Assembly: GCA_024640955.1 (NCBI GenBank)
Contig: JAHEDZ010000042.1
Location: 1 to 64,000, forward strand
Direction: 5' to 3'
From: Oceanospirillaceae bacterium
GTDB taxonomy: Bacteria > Pseudomonadota > Gammaproteobacteria > Pseudomonadales > Balneatricaceae
DNA length: 64,000 bases
The position numbers and the translations under genes were made by a program. This document shows, one piece after another, positions 56,276 to 64,000 of the stretch. Position 1 is the stretch's first letter. Each line of letters starts with the position of its first letter. The notes under the pieces were generated by a model, which had not been told where the DNA came from, made no database searches, and saw nothing but the letters and a program-made list of their open reading frames with translations.

Positions 56276-56986
56276 ATGGATGCAATGCAGATCCAGACAA
56301 TCGCCCGAATATCCAGCCCATTTACGGAAAAGTTTGGTATACCTCGCCAACCTGGACTGGCACCATCGATAACCGCGGAGGTGATTCTCGAGCCCGAATT
56401 CTCAAGCCGCGAGGCTGTCTCTGGGCTGGAGAAGTGCAGTCACGTTTGGCTTCTATTTATCTTCTCAAAGGCCGTTGATCAGGGCTGGAAACCGCGTGTT
56501 CGTCCTCCGCGCCTGGGCGGCAATCAGAAGCTCGGTGTCTTCGCGACTCGCTCTCCCTTTCGCCCAAATCATATTGGCATGTCCGTGGTGGAGCTTCTCG
56601 ATATCCAGATGCGGGACAACAGCATGGTGCTGAGGGTGCGCGGTGCCGACCTGCTCGACGGCACACCGATCGTCGATATCAAACCCTACCTACCCTATGC
56701 CGACAGCCTTCCTAACGCCACTTATGAGCTGGCGAGTAGTGCGACCAAACTGGATCTGCCACTAGCACTCTCCACGGAGGCGCAGAAACAGCTATCTCAA
56801 CTAGCACCAGATTACCCCGCAGATCTACAGCAGCAGATCAGTGAACTTCTCGCCTGCGATCCGCGCCCAGCCTATCAGCAGGACCCCGATCGCACTTACG
56901 GTGTTCGACTCTACAATCTCAATATTCGATTCCGAATCGATGACAAAGCCATACACCTGATTAGCCTCGAGAAAGCTCCGCAATGA
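56276..56986 (+). CDS. trmO: tRNA (t6A37)-N6-methyltransferase TrmO, 236 aa
   Basis: A TsaA/UPF0066 beta-barrel SAM enzyme that methylates N6-threonylcarbamoyladenosine 37 in some tRNAs. Family motifs are FGIPRQPGL, HVWLLFIFS, GVFATRSPFRPNHIGMSVV and GADLLDGTPIVDIKPYLPY, and a C-terminal domain ends in TYGVRLYNLNIRF. The length matches E. coli TrmO (235 aa). ATG 56276 is annotated; ATG 56285 is a close alternative with slightly better spacing from GGA. Confidence 0.93.
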   Translation: MDAMQIQTIARISSPFTEKFGIPRQPGLAPSITAEVILEPEFSSREAVSGLEKCSHVWLLFIFSKAVDQGWKPRVRPPRLGGNQKLGVFATRSPFRPNHIGMSVVELLDIQMRDNSMVLRVRGADLLDGTPIVDIKPYLPYADSLPNATYELASSATKLDLPLALSTEAQKQLSQLAPDYPADLQQQISELLACDPRPAYQQDPDRTYGVRLYNLNIRFRIDDKAIHLISLEKAPQ

Positions 56987-57038
56987 TGCTCTAAAGCCCC
57001 GTAACGGGCGTACCTCAGACTTCACAAGGAGTACCTCA

Positions 57039-58349
57039 ATGCCCGGCCCAACTCTACTTTGGTTCACGCACAATCTTCGACTCGATGATAATCCTGCTCT
57101 GGAAGCCGCTCTGGATGCTGAGCAACTGATCTGTGTTTTCATTGTTGAGTCCAGTTGGTTTCGAGCAAATCGCTACTCACTGAACTCTCTGGGCACTCAC
57201 AGACGCGCCTTCTTGCAGCAGACGCTAGATGATCTGAGTCAACGACTTGAAGAGCGAGGCCAGCGCCTGTTGCTGTGGCACGACACGCCATTGGAGTCAC
57301 TGACACGTCTGGTGCAGCAAGCTAAGGTAAGCCGTGTAATTACCGCTGAGCATCCTGGGCACTACGAGCGACATACCCTCACACAGCTGCAGAGTCGCTT
57401 TCCACACCTACAGTGTGAAGCGATAAGCAGCCAGACGCTCTTTACCTCATCACAACTACCCTTTGAGCTCGATCAACTACCGGAGAGTTTCAGCGCATTC
57501 AGACGCAAGATTGAGAAGAAGAAGTTGGAACCAAATCGCCCAACACCTGCTCCTGAGCACCTTCCACCACCGGTTACCGGCCTCAGTGACAAGGTCACCG
57601 ACCTGCCGCAGCCCGAGAGTCCCTCTCTCTTTCTTGGCGGCGAAGCGGGTGCTCAGAAGCAGCTGGATTACTACTTCGCCGCAGATCTACCACAATCCTA
57701 TAAAGAGACGCGTAACGGTCTCGATGGCTGGGACTACTCATCGAAATTCAGTGCCTGGCTAGCGAATGGGAGCCTGTCACCGCGTCGCTTGTGGCAGCGG
57801 ATCGATCAATATGAAGCTGAAGTACTGGCCAATGAGTCGACCTACTGGCTCAAGTTTGAACTTCTCTGGCGTGAATATTTTCAATGGTACGGTATGCGCT
57901 TCGGGGCTAAGTTATTCAAGCTTCAAGGACCATTCAATCGCGCACCGTTAACCTCTTTCTACCCGGAACGGTTCAAAGCCTGGTGCGAAGGTACCACGCC
58001 CTATCCGATTGTGAACGCCGCTATGCGACAGCTCAATGCAACCGGCTATATGTCAAACCGTGCTCGTCAGCTGGTCGCCAGCGCATTCGTCCATGAGCTT
58101 GGGCTAGACTGGCGCTACGGCGCCGCTTATTTTGAGCAGCAACTGATTGACTATGACGTCGCCAGCAACTGGGGCAACTGGCAGTACTTAGCCGGCGTTG
58201 GCGCAGATCCGCGGGGACATCGTAAGTTCGATTTGGATAAGCAGTCGAAGATCTACGACCCCGAGCAGGCATTTATTGATGCCTGGCAGGGCAAAGAGCA
58301 TGCTCACCCGCTACCGAATCGAGACTACTACGATTGGCCCGTTGCCTAA
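57039..58349 (+). CDS. DASH-family cryptochrome/ssDNA photolyase, 436 aa
   Basis: A photolyase-superfamily protein with N-terminal antenna fold ([20 protein letters not shown]) and FAD domain. [34 protein letters not shown] and [21 protein letters not shown] are the CRY-DASH signatures. Such proteins bind FAD and methenyl-THF and repair CPDs in single-stranded DNA; some also signal. The ATG at 57039 has AAGGAG at ideal spacing. The stop overlaps the next gene by one base, giving a three-gene photolyase operon. Confidence 0.95.
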   Translation: MPGPTLLWFTHNLRLDDNPALEAALDAEQLICVFIVESSWFRANRYSLNSLGTHRRAFLQQTLDDLSQRLEERGQRLLLWHDTPLESLTRLVQQAKVSRVITAEHPGHYERHTLTQLQSRFPHLQCEAISSQTLFTSSQLPFELDQLPESFSAFRRKIEKKKLEPNRPTPAPEHLPPPVTGLSDKVTDLPQPESPSLFLGGEAGAQKQLDYYFAADLPQSYKETRNGLDGWDYSSKFSAWLANGSLSPRRLWQRIDQYEAEVLANESTYWLKFELLWREYFQWYGMRFGAKLFKLQGPFNRAPLTSFYPERFKAWCEGTTPYPIVNAAMRQLNATGYMSNRARQLVASAFVHELGLDWRYGAAYFEQQLIDYDVASNWGNWQYLAGVGADPRGHRKFDLDKQSKIYDPEQAFIDAWQGKEHAHPLPNRDYYDWPVA

Positions 58350-58495
58350 TGCATAAGAAAGCCCACCTGCCCGAGAAGATCTGCCTGCACTGCCAACGCC
58401 CTTTCACTTGGCGTAAGAAGTGGGAGCGCGACTGGGAGCAGGTCAAATACTGCTCGGAACGCTGTCGCCGCGCGCCGAAACCTAAGGAAGAGTAA
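58349..58495 (+). CDS. DUF2256 zinc-ribbon-like protein, 48 aa
   Basis: A very short basic protein starting [19 protein letters not shown], with a CxxC near the start and CxxxC (YCSERCRR) near the end; the four cysteines should bind one zinc. The tryptophan-rich middle ([14 protein letters not shown]) is the DUF2256 signature. Members are almost always encoded beside a cryptochrome or photolyase, as here. The ATG overlaps the preceding TAA (TAATG) and the stop overlaps the next gene, so translation is coupled throughout. The function is unknown. Confidence 0.9.
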   Translation: MHKKAHLPEKICLHCQRPFTWRKKWERDWEQVKYCSERCRRAPKPKEE

Positions 58496-60033
58496 TGAAA
58501 CGCCTGCGCCTAATACTGGGCGATCAACTCAATGCCCGCCACAGCTGGTTGCGCGAAGTTGATCCAGACACCCACTACCTGATTGCAGAGCTTAAGCAAG
58601 AGACCGGCTACGTACGCCACCATGTGCAGAAGATATGCGCTTTCTTCGCAGCGATGCAGCAGTTCGCACAGGCGTTGAGCGAAGCTGGCCATCACGTGAT
58701 TCACCTAACTCTGGATGAGAGCACCCAGTACACTGACCTTCCCGAGCTGTTGCGCGCGCTTATTGCAGAGCACGGTATTGAGCAGTTTGAGTACCAACGG
58801 CCCGACGAGTGGCGCTTGTTACAACAGTTGCGCGACTTTGATCCGGGCATCTCAATGCGCGAGGTCGATACAGAGCACTTTCTTCTGCCGTTCGACGATA
58901 TCTTTAAGCAATTTAAGCCGAGTAAATCGAGCCGCATGGAGGCCTTCTACCGACGCATGCGCAAGCGCTACGGTTATCTTATGCAGGGTGATGAGCCCGT
59001 CGGTGAACGCTGGAATTTTGATAGCGATAACCGCCAAAAACTCAAGGCAGCAGATATTGATCAGGTACCAAAACCCCTGGTATTTAGCACCGATGTTAGC
59101 GAGATTTTGGCTCGTTTAGAACGTCATCAAGTAGACCATTTTGGCGAGGCTCAGAGTCAGCTTATTTGGCCGACGCGTCGCTCAGAGGCGCTGGAGTTGT
59201 TGGAGTTCTTCTGCACCCATCAACTGGCCCTGTTTGGGCGATTTCAGGACGCCATGACGAGTCAAACTGAATATAAATGGAGTCTCTACCACTCCCGCCT
59301 CTCCTTTGCGATCAACGCGAAGATGATCTCGCCTCAGCAGGTGATCGAGCGCGCAATTGCGGAGTGGCAACAACGCCCGAATGAGATCGGCCTTGCTCAG
59401 ATTGAAGGCTTTGTGCGCCAAATTTTGGGCTGGCGTGAGTTCATCCGCGCCATTTACTGGGTCAACCAGCCCGAGTATGGGACGCTGAATGCGCTGGATG
59501 CGCAGCAAGCGTTACCGGACTATTTCTGGAGTGGTAAGACGAAGATGCACTGCATGCAGCAAGCCATCAGTCAGTCGCTCGAATATAGCTATGCTCACCA
59601 TATTCAGCGCCTGATGGTAACCGGCAACTTCTCACTGATCGCCCAGCTTCATCCTGACCAGGTTGATGCTTGGTATCTAGGCATCTACATCGACGCGCTC
59701 GAGTGGGTCGAGCAGCCGAATACTCGTGGCATGGTTCTCTTTGCTGATAACGGCATAGTCGCCAGTAAACCCTATGCCGCCAGCGGTGCTTATATCAACC
59801 GGATGAGCGACTACTGCAAGGGTTGCTATTACAAAGTAACCGAACAGACCGGTGAACGCGGGTGCCCCTTCAACAGCCTTTACTGGGGTTTCATGCTGAA
59901 ACATCGAGAAAGACTAGCAAAAAACCCACGCTTGGGAATGCTCTATAAGAATTGGGACAAGCGAGATGAGCAGAGTCAGCAGGCCGTGCTAGACCGCGCC
60001 CGCTGGTGTAGCGACAACCTTGAGGCGCTTTAA
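58495..60033 (+). CDS. Fe-S bacterial cryptochrome/(6-4) photolyase, 512 aa
   Basis: A member of the FeS-BCP/CryPro class. It begins RLRLILGDQLNARHSWL, the class N-terminus, and has the four cysteines for a [4Fe-4S] cluster at 353, 441, 444 and 457 (MHCMQ; YCKGCYY; RGCPFN). Their spacing equals that of Agrobacterium PhrB (350/438/441/454). The FAD region includes YSYAHHIQRLMVTGNF. Characterised members repair (6-4) photoproducts using FAD and a lumazine antenna. It closes the CRY-DASH/DUF2256 operon. Confidence 0.95.
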   Translation: MKRLRLILGDQLNARHSWLREVDPDTHYLIAELKQETGYVRHHVQKICAFFAAMQQFAQALSEAGHHVIHLTLDESTQYTDLPELLRALIAEHGIEQFEYQRPDEWRLLQQLRDFDPGISMREVDTEHFLLPFDDIFKQFKPSKSSRMEAFYRRMRKRYGYLMQGDEPVGERWNFDSDNRQKLKAADIDQVPKPLVFSTDVSEILARLERHQVDHFGEAQSQLIWPTRRSEALELLEFFCTHQLALFGRFQDAMTSQTEYKWSLYHSRLSFAINAKMISPQQVIERAIAEWQQRPNEIGLAQIEGFVRQILGWREFIRAIYWVNQPEYGTLNALDAQQALPDYFWSGKTKMHCMQQAISQSLEYSYAHHIQRLMVTGNFSLIAQLHPDQVDAWYLGIYIDALEWVEQPNTRGMVLFADNGIVASKPYAASGAYINRMSDYCKGCYYKVTEQTGERGCPFNSLYWGFMLKHRERLAKNPRLGMLYKNWDKRDEQSQQAVLDRARWCSDNLEAL

Positions 60034-60042
60034 AGATCTGTC

Positions 60043-60867
60043 TCAGTGCGATTGATTGGCAAGGCTGACTGACAAAGCCTGCGCGATACAGAGAGAGGCG
60101 GAGAGCGAGCGTATTCCGTGCACATCCGCCTCTTTCACGATCAGCATACTGCTGGCCAGAGGCGCTAGGGGACTGAGTTGGCTGTCGGTGATCAGCACGA
60201 TCGGTACCCCCTTAGAGGCCGCATCGCGAACAATCTCCTGAGTTTCAGAAGCGTAAGGGTGAAAACTGACAGCAATCAGCGCGTCGCCCTTTCGAATACT
60301 GCAACCCTGCTCTTTCGTTAAACCACCGACACTGTCGATCAGAAACGCGCGACGCTCAGCGTGACGCAGAGCATATGCAAAGTAACTCGCCACAACAAAC
60401 GCCCGCCTAACTCCAATGATGTATACAGTATCTGCTTCGAGCAAGAACTCCTCTGCAGAGCGCAGAGCGTCCATATCAATTTCTGAAACAAGCTGATCAA
60501 GCGTTGCTGAATTAGCGGAAGCGAATTGACCCAGTAGATTGACCGGGTCAGCACTGCTCTCACCCAGGGATTCACGCGCTATACGCATGCGATCTGTGTA
60601 GCTCGGCGACTCCTGCAAGAGATGCTGCTGGAATAGACGTTGCATTTCAGAGAAGCCAGAGAAGCCAAAAGCGTTGGCAAAGCGCACCAATGTAGAGGGG
60701 TGTACTTCAGCATCCTTAGCAATAGTCGCTACGGTACCAAAGGCTATTTGATTGGGGTGGTCTACCAGATACTGTGCAACCTGGCGCAGACGCTTACTCA
60801 AGCTCTGATGTTGCTCAGCAATCACCAGTTTTAGTTCATTAAGAGTTTTTGGTAGTCCAGATGGCAT
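60043..60867 (-). CDS. iolR: RpiR/MurR-family regulator, likely inositol repressor IolR, 274 aa
   Basis: An N-terminal HTH_6 domain (about residues 10-85; TVATIAKDAEVHPSTLVRFA is the helix-turn-helix) is followed by a SIS sugar-phosphate-binding domain (about 125-255), with VYIIGVRRAFVVASY, GDALIAVSFHPYASET and VPIVLITDS. Its place beside iolB and iolC, plus GGAA-N6-TTCC sites in its own and the iol promoters, makes it the probable repressor of inositol catabolism, relieved by a phosphorylated intermediate. The name is by context. The ATG at 60867 has AAAGGA upstream. Confidence 0.88.
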   Translation of the reverse strand: MPSGLPKTLNELKLVIAEQHQSLSKRLRQVAQYLVDHPNQIAFGTVATIAKDAEVHPSTLVRFANAFGFSGFSEMQRLFQQHLLQESPSYTDRMRIARESLGESSADPVNLLGQFASANSATLDQLVSEIDMDALRSAEEFLLEADTVYIIGVRRAFVVASYFAYALRHAERRAFLIDSVGGLTKEQGCSIRKGDALIAVSFHPYASETQEIVRDAASKGVPIVLITDSQLSPLAPLASSMLIVKEADVHGIRSLSASLCIAQALSVSLANQSH

Positions 60868-60895
60868 GTGGGGCGTCCTTTACACTTTTTCTTTC

Positions 60896-60934
60896 ATACT
60901 AGCCATAAGATTTCAAATTTGGAATATTTTTTCC
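60896..60934 (-). promoter_or_regulatory. Promoter and operator of the RpiR-type regulator gene
   Basis: The site GGAA-TATTTT-TTCC lies at 60921-60934. On the minus strand a -35-like TTCCAA (60924-60919), 17 nt and TAGTAT (60901-60896) overlap it, so binding would block transcription and give autoregulation. Confidence 0.6.
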
Positions 60935-61021
60935 AGATAATGGAGAAAAATTCTAAGAAGCTGGTACGCGCCTGCAGAAATCTGCGAGAATCCTTCGAAA
61001 GCAGATCATTAAGGAGCGAGC

Positions 61022-61231
61022 ATGATTCGCGATCAAGACCTCGAGTTTTTCCGCCCCGTCAGTCGACGCTATGGCATTACGATCTTTCTGCTAGTGTGGA
61101 GCATCTACGAGTGGTTTGTAATTGGCAGCCCTTTCTGGGGTATTTTAACCGGTGCATTAGCGCTTTATTGCTACCTCAGGCTCATCCACAACTTCCCTGA
61201 GCTACCGCCTGATGATGTAGATGACCAGTAG
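61022..61231 (+). CDS. Small two-helix membrane protein, unknown function, 69 aa
   Basis: Two hydrophobic stretches (ITIFLLVWSIYEWFVIG and WGILTGALALYCYLRLI) are separated by a short SPF turn, with an acidic C-terminal tail ELPPDDVDDQ. The ATG at 61022 has AAGGAG at good spacing, which is the main reason to believe it is real. I do not recognise the family. It lies between the regulator and iolB and ends at a strong terminator; a link to inositol metabolism is possible but unproven. Confidence 0.6.
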   Translation: MIRDQDLEFFRPVSRRYGITIFLLVWSIYEWFVIGSPFWGILTGALALYCYLRLIHNFPELPPDDVDDQ

Positions 61232-61274
61232 TAGCGTTCTACGCAAATCCTACTATGTGACCAACCACCTATAA

Positions 61275-61301
61275 AAAACGGGAGCTCTGAGCTCCCGTTT
61301 T
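61275..61301. terminator. Bidirectional terminator between the small membrane protein and iolB
   Basis: AAAACGGGAGCTC (61275-61287) and GAGCTCCCGTTTT (61289-61301) are exact complements around one base. It ends the convergent transcripts of the 61022 gene and iolB. Confidence 0.92.
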
Positions 61302-61351
61302 AGATCTGTGCGATATCGAATCGCGAAATAGCGCTGCGCGCTTATACGGTC

Positions 61352-62179
61352 TTACTGCGCCGCAGCCTTCTTCTTATCAGCTTCGATAATCCATTCATGA
61401 TCTGGGTCGTTGTGGAAGATCCACTCACGTGATGGGCCGGCCATTACGTTGAGGTAGTATGAGGTGTAACCGTGCGGTGCACCCACTGGGTGGTAGCCCT
61501 CAGGAACCATAACCACACCGTTCATCTCAATCGCCATGGTCTCATCGAGCGAGCGGTCGTCTGTGTATACACGCTGGAATACGAAGCCCTGCTCTGGGTC
61601 CATCTTGTGGTAGTAGGTCTCTTCCAGCAGCGTTTCAGCTGGCGCGATATCACGGTCATGTTTGTGTGGAGGGTAGCTAGACCAGTTGCCGTCTGGCGTG
61701 ATTACTTCACACACCAGCAGCTTTTCCGCAGCCATATTGCCGAACAAAACATTACATACGTGACGTGTGTTCGTGCCCACACCGCGAGTTTCAAAGCTCG
61801 CCTTCTCAGGTGTAATCAGACGCGCTGGGTATTCGCCCTTCGCTGGCGCTTTACACAGGGCGATCTCACAGTCAGTCGTCGCCGTCACTGCATAGTGATC
61901 GGCAGGTGGAACGTAGACAGCGTAAGGCGCTTTGTGCTCGAACACGCTCATGCGATCACCCAAATCTGTCCAGCTCTCATTCGCGGTGCTTACATCAGCT
62001 TTACCAGTAACCAGAACAACGCAAACCTCTTTATCTTCTGTGTTCTGTTTTAAGCTCTCACCCGCCTTAAGCTGGTATACATCGAAACCTACATAGGTCC
62101 AACCCGCTGACTCTGGAGTGATGTGCTGAATACGACCTTCAGCGTTCGGCGCTTGAGCGCGCGATAACAGCTTAGACAT
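61352..62179 (-). CDS. iolB: 5-deoxy-glucuronate isomerase IolB, 275 aa
   Basis: A bicupin isomerase of the inositol pathway that converts 5-deoxyglucuronate to 5-dehydro-2-deoxygluconate, the substrate of IolC. YPPHKHDRD is the metal-binding cupin motif, and LEETYYHKMDPEQGFVFQRVYT and VPEGYHPVGAPHGYTSYYLN are IolB signatures. The start at 62179 has GAGGTAG upstream. It is divergent from iolC, with an operator between them, and ends at a terminator, so it forms its own transcript. Confidence 0.97.
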   Translation of the reverse strand: MSKLLSRAQAPNAEGRIQHITPESAGWTYVGFDVYQLKAGESLKQNTEDKEVCVVLVTGKADVSTANESWTDLGDRMSVFEHKAPYAVYVPPADHYAVTATTDCEIALCKAPAKGEYPARLITPEKASFETRGVGTNTRHVCNVLFGNMAAEKLLVCEVITPDGNWSSYPPHKHDRDIAPAETLLEETYYHKMDPEQGFVFQRVYTDDRSLDETMAIEMNGVVMVPEGYHPVGAPHGYTSYYLNVMAGPSREWIFHNDPDHEWIIEADKKKAAAQ

Positions 62180-62282
62180 CTTCTACCTCAAATGTTTCGG
62201 CACCACAGAATCAGGTGCGTTCAATATTCAAACAGTTGCAGGAGATACTAAAGGGGTTCGCACAAGAACTAAAGACAATTTT

Positions 62283-62296
62283 GGAATTAAAATTCC
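62283..62296. promoter_or_regulatory. IolR-type operator GGAA-TTAAAA-TTCC
   Basis: A perfect dyad of the GGAA-N6-TTCC form known for RpiR-type inositol repressors (extended by one pair each side to TGGAATT-AA-AATTCCA). It lies about 104 nt upstream of iolB and 235 nt upstream of iolC. Confidence 0.7.
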
Positions 62297-62396
62297 ATTT
62301 CGTGCTATATAAAGGCCATTTTAAGTCGATTTACCCCCCTAAAAAACACAAATAAACTGAACAAACCATTGTTTTAAATATATTTATTTAGTTTAT

Positions 62397-62410
62397 GAAA
62401 TATATTTTCC
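62397..62410. promoter_or_regulatory. Near-match operator GAAA-TATATT-TTCC at the iolC promoter
   Basis: One base differs from GGAA-N6-TTCC. Its position 6 nt before the iolC -35 box makes it a likely repressor site. Confidence 0.5.
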
Positions 62411-62416
62411 AAAATA

Positions 62417-62445
62417 TTGACTCGAGCATCCCAACTTTCTATCCT
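62417..62445 (+). promoter_or_regulatory. Sigma-70 promoter of iolC
   Basis: TTGACT (62417-62422), a 17-nt spacer and TATCCT (62440-62445) lie 86 nt before the ATG at 62531. It adjoins an operator-like site. Confidence 0.75.
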
Positions 62446-62530
62446 GTCTCCCTTGAGTTTTAGTCTGCAGATCTAGTGCGCGTTCAGTCTCGCCCACCTG
62501 TCTTCATTACAAAAAATGGGAGTCCCTCAG

Positions 62531-64000
62531 ATGAGCGACCTAAAAGCGAGTGTTGGCCAGCGCCAGCTTGACATCATAAGCATCGGCCGCGCAGCCGTTG
62601 ACCTTTACGGTGACCAGATTGGTAGCCGCCTTGAAGATATGGGTAGCTTCTCAAAATACCTCGGTGGATCCTCAGGCAACATCGCTTATGGCACCTCACG
62701 TCTTGGGCTGCGCTCTGCCATGCTCACACGCGTCGGCGACGAGCATATGGGACGCTTCGTACGTGAAGAATTTGAATCTGTTGGTGTTGACACGAGCAAC
62801 CTGATTACCGACAAGGAGCGCCTCACCGCTCTGGTCATCCTGGGCATCAAGGATCAAGACACCTTCCCACTTATCTTCTACCGCCGTGACTGTGCAGACA
62901 TGGCACTGTGCAAAGAGGACATCAATCCAGAGTTCATCGCCTCCAGCCGCAGCATCCTGATGACCGGCACACACCTCTCAACACCTAAAACGTACGACGC
63001 TTGCATGGCAGCGATTAAAGCTGCCAAAGCTGCGGGCACCAAAGTTGTTCTGGATATCGATTACCGTCCAGTACTCTGGGGCCTAACCGGTATCGGCGAA
63101 GGTGAAAATCGCTTCGTTTCTGATGAGAAAGTCAGCGCACACCTGCAGACTGTACTGCCACACCTGGACCTGATTGTGGGTACAGAGGAAGAGGTGCACA
63201 TCGCCGGCGGCAGTACCGACACTATCGCCGCACTGAAGAAGATCCGCGAACTGAGCCATGCCACCATCGTACTGAAACTGGGTGCACTAGGCTGTACTGT
63301 GCTTGACGGTGCAATTCCAGACTCTATGGATGACTTCGATGTATTCACCGGCGTACGCGTTGATGTTCTCAATGTACTAGGCGCGGGCGATGCATTCATG
63401 AGCGGCTTCCTGCGCGGCTGGCTGCTCGGCAAGGATTACCATACATGCTGCCAGTACGCTAACGCGTGTGGCGCACTGGTAGTTTCACGTCATGGCTGTG
63501 CACCAGCGATCCCTTCAGCTGAAGAGCTGGACTACTACATCGCTCACGCGGAAGAGATTCCACGTCCAGACCAGGACACAGAACTTAACTACCTGCACCG
63601 TGTCACTACACGTCGCAAAGCACAGTGGAGCGAGATCTTCGGTCTGGCTTACGACCACCGCATTCAGCTGTTCCAGATGGCACGCGAAACCGGTGCTGAT
63701 GAGAAGCGCATCAAGAAGCTTAAACAGCTTTTGGTTGAGGCGACTCAGGCTGGCGCTGATGCCGAAGGCCTGGAAGGCAACGTTGGTGTACTGATCGACG
63801 ATACTTACGGTCAGGATGCGCTGAACGACGTAACCGGTCGCGGTTGGTGGATCGGCCGCCCAGTAGAGATGCCAACCTCTAACCCAATCGAGCTTGAAGG
63901 TGGCCGTTCTATCGGTAGCCGCCTGAAAGAGTGGCCGCTGGAGCACGTTGTTAAGTGCCTGATCTTCTACCATCCAGATCAGCCCGTAGACCACCGTCTA
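62531..64000 (+). CDS. iolC: 5-dehydro-2-deoxygluconokinase IolC fused to DUF2090, partial (490 codons in window)
   Basis: The gene is open to the right edge, so the C-terminus is missing. Residues 1 to about 330 form a PfkB/ribokinase-type kinase: LDIISIGRAAVDLYG, SKYLGGSSGNIAYG, the anion hole and catalytic base in NVLGAGDAFMSGFLRG. This is followed by the start of a DUF2090 aldolase-like domain (from about 350; WSEIFGLAYDHRIQLFQMA, GRGWWIGRPVEMP). The kinase makes the 6-phosphate that the aldolase step splits, and proteobacterial IolC proteins often carry this fusion. GGGAG precedes the ATG. More iol genes probably follow beyond the window. Confidence 0.95.
   Translation, partial: MSDLKASVGQRQLDIISIGRAAVDLYGDQIGSRLEDMGSFSKYLGGSSGNIAYGTSRLGLRSAMLTRVGDEHMGRFVREEFESVGVDTSNLITDKERLTALVILGIKDQDTFPLIFYRRDCADMALCKEDINPEFIASSRSILMTGTHLSTPKTYDACMAAIKAAKAAGTKVVLDIDYRPVLWGLTGIGEGENRFVSDEKVSAHLQTVLPHLDLIVGTEEEVHIAGGSTDTIAALKKIRELSHATIVLKLGALGCTVLDGAIPDSMDDFDVFTGVRVDVLNVLGAGDAFMSGFLRGWLLGKDYHTCCQYANACGALVVSRHGCAPAIPSAEELDYYIAHAEEIPRPDQDTELNYLHRVTTRRKAQWSEIFGLAYDHRIQLFQMARETGADEKRIKKLKQLLVEATQAGADAEGLEGNVGVLIDDTYGQDALNDVTGRGWWIGRPVEMPTSNPIELEGGRSIGSRLKEWPLEHVVKCLIFYHPDQPVDHRL

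Overview
The window is a chromosomal stretch of a Gammaproteobacterium, most likely a marine Oceanospirillales/Pseudomonadales-type organism. This placement rests on gene order and family membership only: an overlapping bioB-F-H-C-D operon divergent from comF, the tadA/mltF/purL and guaA/guaB/xseA neighbourhoods, the yciO/RNase AM/yciB/yciI block, type II queF, and a PA2817-family protein. Coding density is high and most genes are housekeeping. I see no prophage, integrase, transposase or CRISPR array.

Layout: (1) 0.1-7.4 kb: MscS-type channel, ridA, tlyA, then an isolated ftsA-ftsZ unit with its own terminator and a very AT-rich upstream region full of inverted repeats; small membrane and secreted proteins and an O-methyltransferase follow. 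(2) 7.4-11.2 kb: an empty 430-bp stretch, a MetF-like protein, a retropepsin-like protease, yciH and dgt. (3) 11.2-21.3 kb: a photo-oxidative stress locus. A class I photolyase and a RpoE/ChrR sigma/anti-sigma pair are divergent from a tightly overlapping operon (FAD amine oxidase, DUF1365, cyclopropane-fatty-acid-synthase-like methyltransferase, MFS carrier, DUF3833 lipoprotein). This operon meets a convergent SDR/NTF2-like unit and a DUF6134 gene. (4) 21.4-28.2 kb: periplasmic cyclophilin, copA, a thioesterase, a nitroreductase, queF, and a two-gene ABC exporter. (5) 28.3-29.4 kb: a duplicated tRNA-Glu/tRNA-Gly pair with a strong promoter, beside a decayed pilU-like pseudogene. (6) 29.4-35.8 kb: pirin, azoR with divergent lysR, the yciO/rnm/yciB/yciI block, an OmpA-domain protein and a DsrE-like protein, then a large palindromic intergenic repeat.

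(7) 36-50.1 kb: purL, mltF, tadA, a winged-helix protein, a membrane-protein gene broken by an in-frame stop, guaA, guaB (with a terminator between them), xseA, an M23 peptidase, fklB and ybfF. (8) 50.5-60 kb: biotin operon (bioA is absent), comF, trmO, then a CRY-DASH / DUF2256 / Fe-S (6-4) photolyase operon, so three photolyase-superfamily genes lie in 64 kb. (9) 60-64 kb: inositol catabolism, with an RpiR-family regulator, iolB, and the start of an iolC fusion gene that runs off the right edge. Three GGAA-N6-TTCC-type sites in the promoters of this last block give a consistent picture of repressor control.

The main functional theme is light and singlet-oxygen protection. I found nothing I can defend as a wholly undescribed system. 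The parts most worth a second look are the AT-rich ftsA leader, the paired RpoE-type promoters, the 35.8-kb palindromic element, the guaB-guaA terminator and the two gene-decay sites.
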